From contig CAWIIF010000015.1 of NCBI GenBank assembly GCA_963836015.1, forward strand, positions 1,178,001 through 1,242,000: a stretch of DNA of 64,000 nucleotides, in the 5' to 3' direction. Shown here piece after piece: positions 53,596 to 63,440 of the stretch (position 1 is its first letter; each line of letters begins with the position of its first letter). The notes under the pieces are model-generated. The model was not told the origin of the DNA. It was given only the letters and a program-made list of their open reading frames with translations, and ran no database searches. The translations under genes were made by a program, and so were the position numbers. Source of the stretch: CAWCDJ01 sp963836015. Lineage in GTDB: Bacteria > Acidobacteriota > Terriglobia > Bryobacterales > Bryobacteraceae.

Positions 53596-56500
53596 ATGAA
53601 ACGTTCGTTACTGCTTGCAGGCAGTCTACTGGCCGTTTTTCTTCTCTGCGCTGCAATTCCGGCCTTTGGCCAAGTCCTGTATGGATCCATCGTCGGTACG
53701 GTCGAAGACCCGTCCGGCGCGGTCGTCCCGAAGGCGACGATCACTGTCACGAACACACAAACCGGGTTGACCCGCGAAACCATGGCGGATGAAGCCGGGC
53801 GGTTTTCCATTCTCAACCTGCTGGCCGGAGTCTACGACATGAAAGTGGTGGCCTCGGGGTTCCGGCAGCTTACACAAACGGGTGTGGAGGTTACGATCAA
53901 TACGGTCACCCGGGCCGATGCCAGGCTGGAGGTCGGGCAAACGAGCGAGCAGGTGACCGTTTCCGCGACCACCGCCGTGCTCCAAACCGACAAGTCCGAC
54001 GTCCGGCACGAAATAACGGGTGAGACCGTCGAGAACCTGCCGCTGCCGGCGTATCGGAATTACCAGAGCCTGCTGGCACTGGTCCCCGGCGCCACGCCGC
54101 CGGCATTCCAAAATGCCGTAGTCGATACTCCCGGGCGCGCGCTGCGCTCGTTCGTGAACGGCACCGCGACCAATAACAACAACACCCTGACCGATGGCGC
54201 GGTCAATATCAATATCTGGCTGCCCCACCACGTTGCGTACGTTCAGCCGGCGGAGTCGATCGAGACCGTCAATGTGAGTACCGGCAGCTTCGACGCGGAG
54301 CAGGGAATGGCCGGCGGCGCCGCCGTCACTGTCGTCACCAAGTCCGGGACGAATAGCCTCCACGGCACCGGGTGGTGGTATAACACCAACCAGCACCTCC
54401 AAAGCGACCCGACTTACTTCCGGCCGTCCGGCTACACAAAGCCGCTGAATATCATGAACATTTTTGGCGGCAACATCGGCGGCCCGATCAAGAAGGACAA
54501 GCTGTTCTACTTCTTCAACTTCGAGCGGACGACGGAACGCACCGGCTATTACGGCGCCTACTCTGTCGCGCCCGCGGACTTCCGCGCCGGCGATTTCAGC
54601 AAGTGGGCGGCCCTGAATAACGCGCATGTGTACGACCCGCTCAGCGCGCCCGTGACCAATGCCGCGGCCCGCACGCCGTTCCCGAACGACATCATCCCGT
54701 CGAGCCGGATCAACCCGATCTTCCCGAACATCTACAAGGACATGCCGCTGCCGAACCAGACCTCGGTCACGGACCCCCTGAATCTCAGCGGCAACTATGG
54801 CGTGAGTGCCGTCCTCAAGCTCAATCGCAACCAGTACGACATGAAAGGCAACTACAACGTTTCGACCAAGCTCTCGACTTGGGGAAGCTATCGACGCATG
54901 GACGCGCCGGTGCAGGGCAAGTACCCGTTCGGTGATGTACTTGGCGGCTCCGCCCTGGGCACCGCCGGTTTCGGCAACACCACGACTCAACTGGTAACCG
55001 GCGGGTTCACCTACACCAAGTCGCCGACGTTCATCTTCGACGGCGTATTCGGGCACACGCGCATGGACCAGGCTGTCACGATTCCGAGTCTCGACAAGAA
55101 CATCGGACTTGACGTCTGGCACATTCCCGGGACCAATGGCGGACAAACATACGCCAACGATACCCGCTATGGAAGCTCACCCAACCTGACCGGCTTCGGC
55201 TTCTCCGATATCGGCTTCCTCGACACCTGGACTCCGGTGTGGCGGCACGAGCGCAGCTTCACGTATCAGAGCAACTTCACCAAGGTCGCGGGCTCCCACG
55301 AATTCCGCTTCGGGTTCGACATCCGGCGTCTCGAGTTGAACCACTGGCAACCGGAAACGGCCAATCCGCGCGGCTATGTCGTTTTCAGCTCGGGAACCAC
55401 GAATATCCCGACCCAGACCGCGCGGGCGCAAAACTCCTATGCCGCCGCCCTGCTCGGGTACGTGAACAACTACCAGAAGTCGGTTCAGTACTTCGAGATG
55501 AAGACGCGAGAGAATCAGTACGCGTTCTACGCCCGTGACAACTGGAAAGCCAGCCGAAAAGTCACCCTCAACTTGGGCCTGCGCTACGAGTACTACCCGC
55601 TCATCAACCGCGGCGACCGCGGCATCGAGCGGTGGAATCCGTACACCAATATCGTTTACTTCGGCGGCCTCGGCGCCACGCCGTACAATGCCGGCATCAC
55701 CGTCAGCAAGAAGCTCTTCGCCCCGCGCATCGGGTTCGCCTGGCGCATGAACGAGAAATCGGTCTTCCGCGCGGGATACGGTCTGACCTACGACCCCCTG
55801 CCGTTTGGGCGGCCGCTCCGCGGTCTTTACCCCTCGACCATCACGGGTACTTATAATCCGGCCGCCGCCGGCAGCGACAACACCTATGGGTGGTTCGACA
55901 GCGTCAACGAGGGCATCCCCGAGATCCCGCTGCCGAATGTGGGCACGGGACAAGGCACTCTGCCGACTACGATCGATATGGGGCCGCGCAGTCCGTGGGG
56001 CGGCATGATCCACCGCGGCTACATTATGAGTTGGAACGCGACGCTCCAGCGGCAATTGCCGTGGAACATGCTCGGCAGCGCCGGATACGTTGCGACACGC
56101 ACGATTCACCAGCTCATCGATACCAATATCAACAGCGCCGGTCCGGGTAGCAATGTCAGCCCGGCTACGACGCTGCCTTTGGCGCAGCTATATGGACGCA
56201 CCATCGCATCCAACATGTGGGACGGGATCGGAATCGCGAATTACCACTCCCTTCAGGCCCAACTCACGAAGAACCTCAGCCACGGCCTGATGCTCATCAC
56301 AAGCTATACCTTCAGCAAGTCGCTCAGCATGGCCGACGAGGACGGGTGGACCGGACTCCCTTACTACAACTGGGGTCCGATGATCTATAAGAACTACGCT
56401 CCCTCCGGCTACGATCGTCCTCACATGTTCACTACCGGCTGGAATTACGAACTGCCGGTCGGAAAGGGCAAACAGTGGGACATCTCCAGCAAAGCCGCCG

Positions 56501-57042
56501 ACTATCTGATTGGGGGCTGGAAGTTCAGTGGAACCTTCGTTGCCTACTCCGGCCTGCCGTTTACGGTGACCGGCAGTGGCTCTTCCCTCCAGGCTGTGGG
56601 CAACAGCCAGACTGCCGACCAGATCGGGCCTGTCAAAAAGCTCGACGGAAAGGGACCGCAGCAACCTTATTTCGATCCGAATGCGTTCATGGACCCGCTG
56701 GTCTATCAAAACGCGATCAAAGCATCGACCGGTCAAACAATCTACCGGTTCGGCAGCATGGGCCGGAACTCTCTCCGCGGCCCCGGATACTGGCAACTGA
56801 GTCCGGGGATTTACAAGGACTTCAAGTTCAAGGAGAAAGTCAACGCCGAGTTCCGGGCAGAAGCCCAAAACTTCACGAACACGCCGATCTGGGGTAACCC
56901 CAATGCGGGAGCCGCATCGCCGATTCGCAACGCCGACGGATCGATCAACACCAGCGCCTCCGATCCGCTGCGCAACTTCATGTGCATCACGAGCGCGACC
57001 GCCGGCCGGCAATTCCGGTTCGGCCTGCGCCTCGCATTTTGA
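53596..57042 (+). CDS. TonB-dependent receptor, Oar-like, complete
   Basis: A 1,148-residue outer-membrane receptor. The order is signal peptide (1-28), carboxypeptidase-regulatory domain (30-110, GSIVGTVEDPSGAVVP), plug (about 125-250, LPLPAYRNYQSLLAL), then a very large barrel, including KDKLFYFFNFERT, YAFYARDNWKASRKVTLNL and a final strand ending FGLRLAF. Length and motif order are normal for the acidobacterial Oar family. It probably takes up an oligosaccharide or other large ligand with energy from TonB. It diverges from the GH42 gene; no inner-membrane transporter is nearby. Confidence 0.93.
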   Translation: MKRSLLLAGSLLAVFLLCAAIPAFGQVLYGSIVGTVEDPSGAVVPKATITVTNTQTGLTRETMADEAGRFSILNLLAGVYDMKVVASGFRQLTQTGVEVTINTVTRADARLEVGQTSEQVTVSATTAVLQTDKSDVRHEITGETVENLPLPAYRNYQSLLALVPGATPPAFQNAVVDTPGRALRSFVNGTATNNNNTLTDGAVNINIWLPHHVAYVQPAESIETVNVSTGSFDAEQGMAGGAAVTVVTKSGTNSLHGTGWWYNTNQHLQSDPTYFRPSGYTKPLNIMNIFGGNIGGPIKKDKLFYFFNFERTTERTGYYGAYSVAPADFRAGDFSKWAALNNAHVYDPLSAPVTNAAARTPFPNDIIPSSRINPIFPNIYKDMPLPNQTSVTDPLNLSGNYGVSAVLKLNRNQYDMKGNYNVSTKLSTWGSYRRMDAPVQGKYPFGDVLGGSALGTAGFGNTTTQLVTGGFTYTKSPTFIFDGVFGHTRMDQAVTIPSLDKNIGLDVWHIPGTNGGQTYANDTRYGSSPNLTGFGFSDIGFLDTWTPVWRHERSFTYQSNFTKVAGSHEFRFGFDIRRLELNHWQPETANPRGYVVFSSGTTNIPTQTARAQNSYAAALLGYVNNYQKSVQYFEMKTRENQYAFYARDNWKASRKVTLNLGLRYEYYPLINRGDRGIERWNPYTNIVYFGGLGATPYNAGITVSKKLFAPRIGFAWRMNEKSVFRAGYGLTYDPLPFGRPLRGLYPSTITGTYNPAAAGSDNTYGWFDSVNEGIPEIPLPNVGTGQGTLPTTIDMGPRSPWGGMIHRGYIMSWNATLQRQLPWNMLGSAGYVATRTIHQLIDTNINSAGPGSNVSPATTLPLAQLYGRTIASNMWDGIGIANYHSLQAQLTKNLSHGLMLITSYTFSKSLSMADEDGWTGLPYYNWGPMIYKNYAPSGYDRPHMFTTGWNYELPVGKGKQWDISSKAADYLIGGWKFSGTFVAYSGLPFTVTGSGSSLQAVGNSQTADQIGPVKKLDGKGPQQPYFDPNAFMDPLVYQNAIKASTGQTIYRFGSMGRNSLRGPGYWQLSPGIYKDFKFKEKVNAEFRAEAQNFTNTPIWGNPNAGAASPIRNADGSINTSASDPLRNFMCITSATAGRQFRFGLRLAF

Positions 57043-57127
57043 TTCATGGACTGACCTTGTCACGCCCGGTCTCGCCTCGTGCGGGGCCGGGCATGCCTGG
57101 CCCGATGTAATTTTGTATACCTTAACT

Positions 57128-57556
57128 ATGGGCAAACTGGCAATCGTACTTCTCTCCGCTGCCGCGGCGTTTGCCGCGAACGATGCCTGGACCAAGGTCA
57201 AGGAGTTGAAGAGCGGTACCGAGATACGAGTCTTCAAGCACGGGACAGTCAAGCCGATCGAGGGCAAACTCGACGAAGCACGGGACGATGATCTCGTAGT
57301 CGTCGTCAAGAACGAACAGGTCGCGGTGCCAAAGGAGGCCATCGACCGGCTGGACTGCCGGCCGTCGAAGCCGGGCGGGCGGATCACGACCGAAACCAAG
57401 ACCAGCACGGATAATCCCGGCGCTAAACCTCCTGCCGGGATGGCGCACGGCGCGGCCGTGCCCGGTACGTCGTACTCGAGCGGTCTGTCGATTGGATCGA
57501 AGCCGGATTTCGAGACGATTTACCGCCGGCCTCCGGCCGCGCCGCCACGCAAATAG
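57128..57556 (+). CDS. Small exported protein with LSM/SH3-like domain (142 aa)
   Basis: A signal peptide (MGKLAIVLLSAAAAFAAND) is followed by one compact beta domain (residues ~22-75: WTKVKELKSGTEIRVF, KPIEGKLDEA, DDLVVVVKNEQVAVPKEAID) and a Gly/Pro-rich tail ending PPAAPPRK. The beta domain has the same rhythm as the first domain of the lipoprotein at 50.2-51.1 kb. I do not recognise a named family. A TGTATACC box lies eight bases upstream of the ATG. Confidence 0.65.
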   Translation: MGKLAIVLLSAAAAFAANDAWTKVKELKSGTEIRVFKHGTVKPIEGKLDEARDDDLVVVVKNEQVAVPKEAIDRLDCRPSKPGGRITTETKTSTDNPGAKPPAGMAHGAAVPGTSYSSGLSIGSKPDFETIYRRPPAAPPRK

Positions 57557-57615
57557 GACGTTCCGCGGAACAAAAGGCGCGCGTCCTACGTATATTCTCA
57601 GGTCGAGGACATTCA

Positions 57616-58539
57616 ATGCGCATGAAGCTGATGGTTCCGGCCCTCGCGGCCGGCTTGCTTTGCCTGACCGCCTGCGACGCGGATTTCGGGGACTTCGAAC
57701 GGTTTAGCAAAGACTTCCACTACAGCTACCCGCTGAGCGCGGGCGGGCGGCTGAACGTAGAGACGTTCAACGGCTCGGTGGAGATTTCGGGATGGGACCA
57801 GAACACCATCGATATCAGCGGCACAAAGTACGGCCCCAGCCAGGCGGAGGCCGACGGGCTGCCGGTGAGTATCGACCATAGCGCCGATAGCGCGGATATC
57901 CGGATCGTGCGGCCCACCGAGCGGAGGAACCGGCAGGGAGCCAGCCTGGTGATCCGGGTTCCACGAGGCGTGCTGCTCGAGCGGATCGTCTCCTCGAACG
58001 GCCACATCTACACTTCCGACGGCGCCGGCCCGGCGCGCCTCAAAACCTCCAACGCCAAGATTCAGGTGCGCGACCTCAAGGGCAATCTCGACGCCCAGAC
58101 TTCCAACGGGGGCATAGAGCTGATCGCGGTCGACGGAGACGCCGTGGTCCACACCTCGAACGGGCGCATTCAGGTGGACCGCGTCACGGGAACGGTGGAC
58201 GCCACCAGCTCGAACGCGAGCATCCACGCGGAAATCGGTCGCGCCGACCGCCCGGTGCGGGCGGAGACGTCGAACGGCAGCATCGAGCTGACCATCCCGG
58301 CCAACTATCGGGGCGATCTGCGCGCGCACACGAACAATGCCGGAATTACCGTGAAGGTGCTCGGCGATCTCAACGCCCACGTAATCGCGCGCACCAGCAA
58401 TTCGAGCATCCATACCGATTTCGAAGTACGGACGCAGGGCGAGTTCAGCAAGAACTCCCTGGATGCGCAGATCGGGAGCGGGGGTGCGCTGCTGGACCTG
58501 ACGACCTCGAACGGTGGGATCCGGCTGTCGCGGATGTAG
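57616..58539 (+). CDS. DUF4097-like beta-repeat lipoprotein
   Basis: A 307-residue protein with a lipobox (CLTAC, lipidated Cys at residue 20) and about nine repeats of a short beta unit centred on T/S-S-N-G/A, for example SSNGHIYTSDG, TSNGGIELIAVDG, TSNGRIQVDRV, TSNGSIELTIP, TSNGGIRLSRM. This is the right-handed repeat typical of DUF4097 envelope proteins, which are often linked to stress regulators. A second ATG two codons later is an equally good start. Role unknown, probably at the periplasmic face of a membrane. Confidence 0.85.
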   Translation: MRMKLMVPALAAGLLCLTACDADFGDFERFSKDFHYSYPLSAGGRLNVETFNGSVEISGWDQNTIDISGTKYGPSQAEADGLPVSIDHSADSADIRIVRPTERRNRQGASLVIRVPRGVLLERIVSSNGHIYTSDGAGPARLKTSNAKIQVRDLKGNLDAQTSNGGIELIAVDGDAVVHTSNGRIQVDRVTGTVDATSSNASIHAEIGRADRPVRAETSNGSIELTIPANYRGDLRAHTNNAGITVKVLGDLNAHVIARTSNSSIHTDFEVRTQGEFSKNSLDAQIGSGGALLDLTTSNGGIRLSRM

Positions 58540-58626
58540 GCGGGACAACGCTGCAAACTCCGTTTAGCGGCCGGAACCTCTTGCGGAAGCGAATTCCCTG
58601 GCTGACTTGATGCGACAATGCGATAG

Positions 58627-59040
58627 ATGACGTGTCGCACTTCCATCACAGTCACCGTCTTGCTCTTGTTTGATGTGCTGGCGCAGTTGGCGGGCGCCGC
58701 CTGCGTGAGTGGGCATCCTTCAGTTGCTAAGGAATATAGGTCGTCCAGGCTAGTCGCTGTGGCGAGTGTGGTCGGAAAGAGGACCGTCCCGGAGACGAAG
58801 GATGGATTCTTCCTCGACGGCACGATGTACAAGATCCGCATCGAGCGGTCCTTCCGTGGGGAGATCGGTAATAGTGTCGAAGTATTCAGCGAACACTCGT
58901 CAGGCCGATTTCCGATGACTGTTGGCTCTAGGTACTTACTTTTCATATACGCTGAACACGGTCGATTGCTCGTCGATTATTGTGGAAACTCCGGCTTGAT
59001 GGCGAAGCGCAGCAAAGAAATCTTCAAGTCGAACGGCTAG
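58627..59040 (+). CDS. Small exported cysteine-containing protein (137 aa)
   Basis: A signal peptide (residues 1-25) is followed by a mature domain of ~110 residues with Cys near the start (ACVSGHPS) and late (VDYCGNSG), likely joined by a disulfide. The core SRLVAVASVVGKR, MYKIRIERSFRGE and GSRYLLFIYAEHG resembles bacterial netrin/TIMP-like (NTR) OB-fold proteins, where the first Cys sits at the mature N-terminus. The resemblance is by eye only. Base composition is lower in GC than that of the neighbours. Confidence 0.65.
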   Translation: MTCRTSITVTVLLLFDVLAQLAGAACVSGHPSVAKEYRSSRLVAVASVVGKRTVPETKDGFFLDGTMYKIRIERSFRGEIGNSVEVFSEHSSGRFPMTVGSRYLLFIYAEHGRLLVDYCGNSGLMAKRSKEIFKSNG

Positions 59041-59122
59041 CGACTACAAAAGACTGACCGCGACTCGCCCATTGACCCGGCTGAGCATGCTTTATGTAGC
59101 CTATGCTCTTGCATCCGGGCGC

Positions 59123-59154
59123 GTAAATGGTTTCCCCTGTAAATGGTTTCCCCT
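59123..59154 (+). repeat. 16-base tandem duplication upstream of the PadR promoter
   Basis: GTAAATGGTTTCCCCT occurs twice in direct succession (59123-59138 and 59139-59154). The last T is also the first base of the -35 box, so both copies lie immediately upstream of the promoter. Confidence 0.85.
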
Positions 59155-59182
59155 TGACATTCTACCCGAAGCCTCGTATGCT
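59154..59182 (+). promoter_or_regulatory. Sigma-70 promoter of the padR-ADOP unit
   Basis: TTGACA (59154-59159), a 17-base spacer and TATGCT (59177-59182) form an almost ideal housekeeping promoter. The PadR ATG begins only nine bases after the -10 box, so the transcript should start at or within a few bases of the start codon. Confidence 0.8.
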
Positions 59183-59191
59183 CTCCCTAGA

Positions 59192-59554
59192 ATGTCTACC
59201 CGTAAAGACGACGAGCACGTCGAGCTGCTGCAGGGAACGCTCGACCTCCTGATCCTACGCACGCTCCTGCTCGGCCCGGCGCACGGACAAGCCATCGTCA
59301 AGGCCATCGAGCGCAATTCCGAGGAAGTTCTGCTGGTGGAGCAAGGCTCGCTGTATCCGGCCCTCCACAGGCTGATTAAACACGGCTGGATCGCGGCCGA
59401 GGAGGGGGCGTCCGAGAACAACCGCCGCGCCAAGTTCTACCGCCTCACGCCCAAGGGGCGCAAGCAGCTCGCGATCGAAACCACGAAATGGGACAAACTG
59501 GCGGGAGCCATCGCACGCATCCTGCGGCCGGCCGGCCAGGAGGGGAAGTCGTGA
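59192..59554 (+). CDS. PadR family transcriptional regulator
   Basis: A 120-residue winged-helix repressor: LLQGTLDLLILRTLLLGPAH begins the domain, the recognition region is EQGSLYPALHRLIKHGWI, and the wing reads RRAKFYRLTPKGRKQL. PadR proteins of this size control membrane transporter and exporter genes and often their own. In acidobacteria they habitually precede ADOP permease genes, as here, where the next gene starts within its stop codon. With the promoter so close, the mRNA is probably leaderless. Confidence 0.92.
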   Translation: MSTRKDDEHVELLQGTLDLLILRTLLLGPAHGQAIVKAIERNSEEVLLVEQGSLYPALHRLIKHGWIAAEEGASENNRRAKFYRLTPKGRKQLAIETTKWDKLAGAIARILRPAGQEGKS

Positions 59555-62152
59555 AGCGGCGGGCCCGCCCGGAGGAGGCCCTCGCGGAGGATATCCGCGA
59601 GCACATCGAAAGCGAAACCCGCGTAGAATATCGAGCGCGGCATGGCCCCCGTGGAAGCTCGCCACGCGGCGATCCGCAAGTTCGGAAACGTGGCGCGCGT
59701 TCAGGAAGATGTCCACGCGGTCTGGCACTGGATGTGGCTCGAGCGCTTGTGGAACGACGTCCGCTACGCGGTGCGGTGCCTGCGCCGGAATCCCGGGTTC
59801 ACGGCGGTGGCGGTCCTCACGCTGGCGTTGGGGATCGGCCTGAACACGGCGGTCTTCAGCGTGGTGAATGCCGTGCTGCTGCGTCCCCTTCCCTATCCGC
59901 ACCCGGGGCGGCTGCTTTGGCTCTCGGAATACAACTCGCGCTTCAAGATGGAACTGGTGACCGGCCCGGACTTTCTGGAGTGGAAGCGGCTCGCGCATTC
60001 GTTCGACCGCATGGCGGCCTACGGATACCAGGACATGACGGTGTCGAACGGCGCGCGGGCGGACCAGGTGGGAGTGGCGCCGGTCACGGAGGATTTCTGG
60101 CCGATCTCGGGCGTCCAGCCCCTGCTCGGCCGTCTTCCCGGCCCGCGGGACCACGACGCGGTGGTCCTGAGCTATCGCTTCTATGAACGCTGGTTCGGGC
60201 AGGACCGCGGCGTGGCAGGAAAAACGATCACGGTCAATGGGAGCCCAAAGACGATTGTGGGCGTCCTTCCAGCGGATTTCCGGTTCGTGCTGCCACGGGA
60301 GTTTCCGGGACTGGCGCTGAACGAAGTCGAGCTATACGTCCCCTTTGAACTTACGCCCCAAAACCAGGTGCGCGGCCGGAACCTGGCGGCTGTCAATGTC
60401 GTGGGAAGGTTGAAGCCGGGCGTCCCGGTGGAGAAGGGGCGCGCCGAGATGGCGACCATCCAGGCCGGGATCGTCCGCGAATTCCCCAACCCGTTTTACC
60501 GGTTCGTGGAGCTGCGTGTGAGTCCGCTCCAGGACCGGGTGGTCGGAAATGCGCGGGCGGCGCTACTCATCCTGTTCGCCTCCGTGGCCCTGGTGCTGCT
60601 GATCGCGTGTGCCAACATCGCGAACCTGCTGCTGGCGCGCGCCAGTTCGCGGCAGAAGGAGTTCGCCATTCGCGCCGCCATGGGAGCCGGCCGGGGCCGC
60701 ATGGCGGGGCAGTTCGTGGCCGAAGGAGTGGTGCTCGCCCTGTGCGGCGGGGCTGCCGGACTTTTGCTGGCGCGAGCCGGCATCGCGTTCATGATGCGGA
60801 TCAGTCCGAATGCCGTTCCGCGTCTGGGTGAGGCGTCGGTCGGCCCCACGGTGCTGGCTTTCACCTCCGGGCTATCGCTCGCGACCGGGCTTCTGTTCGC
60901 CTGCTGGCCGGCGTACTCTTTCTCGCGGACCCGGCTGCATCCCGTGTTGAAGGAGGGCGGCCGGACGTCGGGAGCGGGGTCTGCCGGAATGCGGGTGCGC
61001 GGCGTTCTGGTGGCGAGTGAACTGGCCCTGGCGCTGGTGCTCCTGGTGGGCGCAGGCCTGCTGCTGAAAAGCTTCTGGCGGATCAGCGCGCGCCCCGCCG
61101 GGTTTGAACCGGAAAGTATCCTGATCATGAAAGTGTCGCTCACCGGCCCGGAGTATCGCGATGCCGCGCCCCAATTCAGCTATCTTCGCCAGGCGCTCGA
61201 CCGGCTGGCGGGCACCCCGGGCGTCGAGGCCGCAGGTCTCACCAACTCGGCCCTGCGGGGATTCGTGGCGCTGCACGGAGCACCGCCGCCGGCTCCAGGA
61301 GAGGCGCCGCCGGTCACGTATCACTCGACTTCGGCGGGCTTCTTCCGCGCAATGGGAACCCGGCTGGTGCGCGGCCGCTGGATCACGGACGACGAGCCTT
61401 CCAAGGTCGTCCTGGTGAACGAGACGCTGGCCCGGCGGGTATTCGGCGCCGCCGATCCGATCGGCAGGCAGATCGATCTGCCGGGGACGCGTCCGAACGG
61501 AGCGCCGGTGCCGGCCGCGATCGCCGGGGTGCTGGCCGACCTGAAATACTCGGCGCTCGCTGCCGATACGGAATCGGAGATGTACATTCCGTACCGCGAC
61601 TACCCCTTCGTCCGCAAGATGGACCTGGTGGTGCGGACCTCGAGTGACCCCGGCGCGGTGGCGGCGAGCCTGCGCAAGCGGGTGGCGGAGATCGACCCCA
61701 GCCAGCCGGTCTTCGGCGTGGAGAGCCTGGAAGACGCGCTGGCCGAGTCGGTGGCCCCCCGCCGCTTCAACCTGGCGCTCCTGGAAGTATTTGCCGCGGC
61801 CGCGCTGCTGCTGGCGGTCGTGGGAATCTACGGCGTCGTGGCGTATGGCGTGGCTCAGCGGACGCACGAGATCGGTGTCCGCATGGCCCTCGGCGCGCAG
61901 CGCGACAACGTAGTCGGGATGGTGGTGCGACAGGGGATGCTGGTGGCGCTGGGCGGCATCTCGGCAGGAGTCGCGGCGGCCTTTGGATTGACGCGGCTGA
62001 TGGCCACGCTGCTCTACGGCGTGAAGCCTACCGATGCGGCCATCTTCACGGCCGTGCCACTGGTGCTGGCGGCCTCCGCGCTGGTCGCCTGCGTGCTGCC
62101 GGCGCTGCGCGCGGCGAGGGTGGATCCGGTCGTGGCGCTGCGGTATGAGTAA
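59551..62152 (+). pseudogene. ADOP-type macrolide-exporter-like permease, 5' frameshift
   Basis: A GTG overlapping the PadR stop, with AGGAGG upstream, opens VKRRARPEEALAEDIREHIE, the normal ADOP N-terminus. At about 59623 one extra T (CGCGTAGAAT for CGCGAGAAT) shifts the frame and exposes a TAG; the protein continues in the next frame as [20 protein letters not shown] and runs intact to the stop, with two FtsX-like halves ([20 protein letters not shown] and [15 protein letters not shown]). Repaired length is about 866 residues. An ATG at 59642 could restart translation of 836 residues and lose only ~30. Role: export or envelope-tension permease under PadR control. Confidence 0.88.
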
Positions 62153-62198
62153 CGCCCCGGCCCGCTCCTTTACCGGACGCGGCTCTGTGAAGTGAGGA

Positions 62199-63440
62199 TC
62201 AGTTCGCCAGGGCGTCGCGGATTCGGGCGGTCAGCGTTTCGACGAACCGCTCGGGGGTGAAGCCGTTCATGCGGCTGAAGATGGCGCCTTTGCGGTCGGT
62301 CACGATGGTGGTAGGGATGGAGGTGATCGCGAGCGCGCGGGAAAGGCCGTCCTCGAAATATACCGGGCCCTGCCACTTCACATTGGCGAGGAAGGGCTTC
62401 ACGAGCGCGCGGTCCTCATCGGTATCGATCGAGAGGAACACCACGTCGGGGTTGCCCTCGAAGCGCTGCTTGATCTGCTCGTAAAGCGGATGCTGCACGC
62501 GGCACGGGCCGCACCAGGTGGCCCAGAAGTCGAAGACCACGACCTTGCCCTCGAAGGCCGACATGCGGAGCTTGCTGCCGTCCAGGCCGCCTAATGTGAA
62601 CTGCATGGGGTCGGTGAGCTGGGCGTTGGGATCGTTGGCGCGCATGCGCATCTGGCGGGTCCGGATCAGGCCGAGGTTGCGATCGTAGGCCTCCAGGACC
62701 AGGTCGCCCAGGCCGGTGTCCGAGCCCTTCGCCTTGATCCACATCTCTCCCATGCGGATGCGATCCTGCGCGCGGCCGTCATCGGTGGCATCGGGATCCG
62801 GGATGGTGAACGCATCGGCCATGGCGCGCGCGGCGTCCGCGAAATCGCCGAGCTTTTCCTGCCAGAGCGCGATTTCGCGCGCGGCTTCGGCGTTCGGAAA
62901 GGTCTCGAAGGCGCGGCGGGCGAGCGCCAGGGCGTCCCGCGGCTGCCCCAGGCTGCCGGTGGCGCGCGCCTCGTAGCGCAGAGCGCGGGCGATGCCGCGG
63001 TCCACCTGGCTCTGCCATTCGGTGTCGTGCGGCCGGCTCTTGCGCATGGCGGCGATCAACTGCTCGTACCGCTGCGCGTATTTCAGGCCGCGCGCGGAGT
63101 CGTCCCGCGAGCCGGCCGACACGAGCGAACGCGCCACACGCTCGAGGATCTGCAGATCGTCCGGCTGGCGGGCGAGCACGCGCTCGCCATAGAGAACGAT
63201 GCGGCGGTCGTCATTCGCGTCCATGGCGGCGCGGACGGCGGCGCGCTCCAACTCCGGTTTCTTCGGCGAGTCCGGATACTTCGCGAGATGGCTTTCGATG
63301 GCGCGCAGGAATTCGACCGGGCTCGCTCCGGCCTCGGAGAGGGCGCGGTCCAGATCCTGCTGTTCCGGGGACGGGGAGGATTTCTGCTGCGCGGCGGCGA
63401 GCGCCAGGGTGAGACCGAGCGCTGCGAGCAGGCGCTTCAT
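62199..63440 (-). CDS. Exported TlpA-like thioredoxin with helical N-terminal domain
   Basis: A 413-residue protein: signal peptide (1-17), a long alpha-helical, TPR-like region (about 25-270, with pairs such as ALALARRAFETFPNAEAARE) and a C-terminal TlpA-type thioredoxin domain (280-410) with the redox pair Cys310-Gly-Pro-Cys313 in WATWCGPC and a cis-Pro in SIPTTIV. It should reduce or oxidise thiols in the periplasm, for instance during cytochrome c maturation. The ATG overlaps the stop of the upstream gene by four bases, so the two are coupled. Confidence 0.9.
   Translation of the reverse strand: MKRLLAALGLTLALAAAQQKSSPSPEQQDLDRALSEAGASPVEFLRAIESHLAKYPDSPKKPELERAAVRAAMDANDDRRIVLYGERVLARQPDDLQILERVARSLVSAGSRDDSARGLKYAQRYEQLIAAMRKSRPHDTEWQSQVDRGIARALRYEARATGSLGQPRDALALARRAFETFPNAEAAREIALWQEKLGDFADAARAMADAFTIPDPDATDDGRAQDRIRMGEMWIKAKGSDTGLGDLVLEAYDRNLGLIRTRQMRMRANDPNAQLTDPMQFTLGGLDGSKLRMSAFEGKVVVFDFWATWCGPCRVQHPLYEQIKQRFEGNPDVVFLSIDTDEDRALVKPFLANVKWQGPVYFEDGLSRALAITSIPTTIVTDRKGAIFSRMNGFTPERFVETLTARIRDALAN

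Noticed and set aside
53626..55146. 506-codon open frame antisense to the complete TonB receptor
   Set aside because: The receptor frame has continuous family motifs; the antisense protein has none.
59041..59191. A gene starting at one of the ATG codons near 59.09 kb
   Set aside because: The near-consensus promoter lies downstream of them, and PadR homologues begin at the later ATG.
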